DNA from: Clostridia bacterium
GTDB taxonomy: Bacteria; Bacillota; Clostridia; Christensenellales; CAG-1252
Reading direction: 5' to 3'
NCBI GenBank assembly: GCA_017455385.1
Contig: JAFTBD010000122.1
Span: 1 to 6,440, forward strand
DNA length: 6,440 nucleotides
The position numbers were made by a program, and so were the translations under genes. Position 1 is the first letter of the stretch. Each line of letters opens with the position of its first letter. Below are positions 6,381 through 6,440 of the stretch, one piece after another. The notes beneath the pieces are model-generated. The model saw only the letters and a program-made list of their open reading frames with translations, was not told the DNA's origin and ran no database searches.

Positions 6381-6440
6381 ATGTCTTTCCCGAGATTTGC
6401 ATTCAGAGTGGTGGATATCGCGTTCGACTGGTTGCAGAAC
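6381..6440 (+). CDS. Start of an unidentified gene, cut by the right edge
   Basis: Twenty codons are visible, open to the window end (MSFPRFAFRVV, then DIAFDWLQN). The start is supported by GGAGG at 6367-6371 with a 9-nt spacer and by the strong promoter just upstream. The N-terminus mixes aromatic and basic residues and could be an amphipathic helix; there is no clear signal peptide. Nothing in 20 residues identifies a family. Position after a PPTase and ACP makes an ACP-using enzyme, such as an acyl-activating or acyl-transferring enzyme, a reasonable guess, but that is context only. Confidence 0.6.
   Translation, partial: MSFPRFAFRVVDIAFDWLQN

Overview
The window reads as a compact piece of bacterial chromosome, all on the + strand, probably from a Clostridia-like member of the Bacillota. 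The basis is the set of protein families (SpoU methylase, a stand-alone EIIC_2-type PTS permease, PepF, a DnaB of the Gram-positive type, an Sfp-type phosphopantetheinyl transferase), strong AAGGAG/GGAGG ribosome binding sites mostly 6 nt before ATG starts, and SigA-like promoters. Base composition is moderately GC-rich, judged by eye. The genus cannot be told from the sequence alone.

Layout. Positions 1-420 hold the 3' part of a SpoU/TrmH-family RNA 2'-O-methyltransferase. After 24 nt comes a multi-pass PTS_EIIC_2-type permease (445-1626), then oligoendopeptidase F (1628-3391), then a membrane-anchored putative lipoprotein of unknown function (3388-4167, ATGA overlap with pepF). Next are the replicative helicase DnaB (4169-5593), a very short Sfp-type 4'-phosphopantetheinyl transferase (5590-6051, ATGA overlap with dnaB) and an acyl carrier protein (6062-6289). 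A 91-nt non-coding gap contains an imperfect hairpin and a near-consensus promoter, followed by the first 20 codons of another gene running off the right edge (6381 onward).

How the parts fit. Genes from 445 to 6289 are packed with gaps of 1-10 nt or 4-nt overlaps, so co-transcription and translational coupling are likely. An extended -10 promoter inside the 3' end of the lipoprotein gene (about 4042-4070) should give dnaB, the PPTase and the ACP their own transcript. The PPTase and ACP form an obvious functional pair: the enzyme would load phosphopantetheine on Ser34 of the carrier. Their coupling to the replicative helicase gene has no obvious biochemical reason.

No mobile element, CRISPR array, tRNA, rRNA, riboswitch or intein was seen. 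The genes are mostly ordinary housekeeping families. The points worth a second look are the dnaB-PPTase-ACP arrangement, the minimal PPTase, the uncharacterised lipoprotein with a second membrane anchor, the internal dnaB promoter, the hairpin/promoter overlap after the ACP gene, and a strong next-base effect on synonymous codon choice. No clear new biological system is visible.
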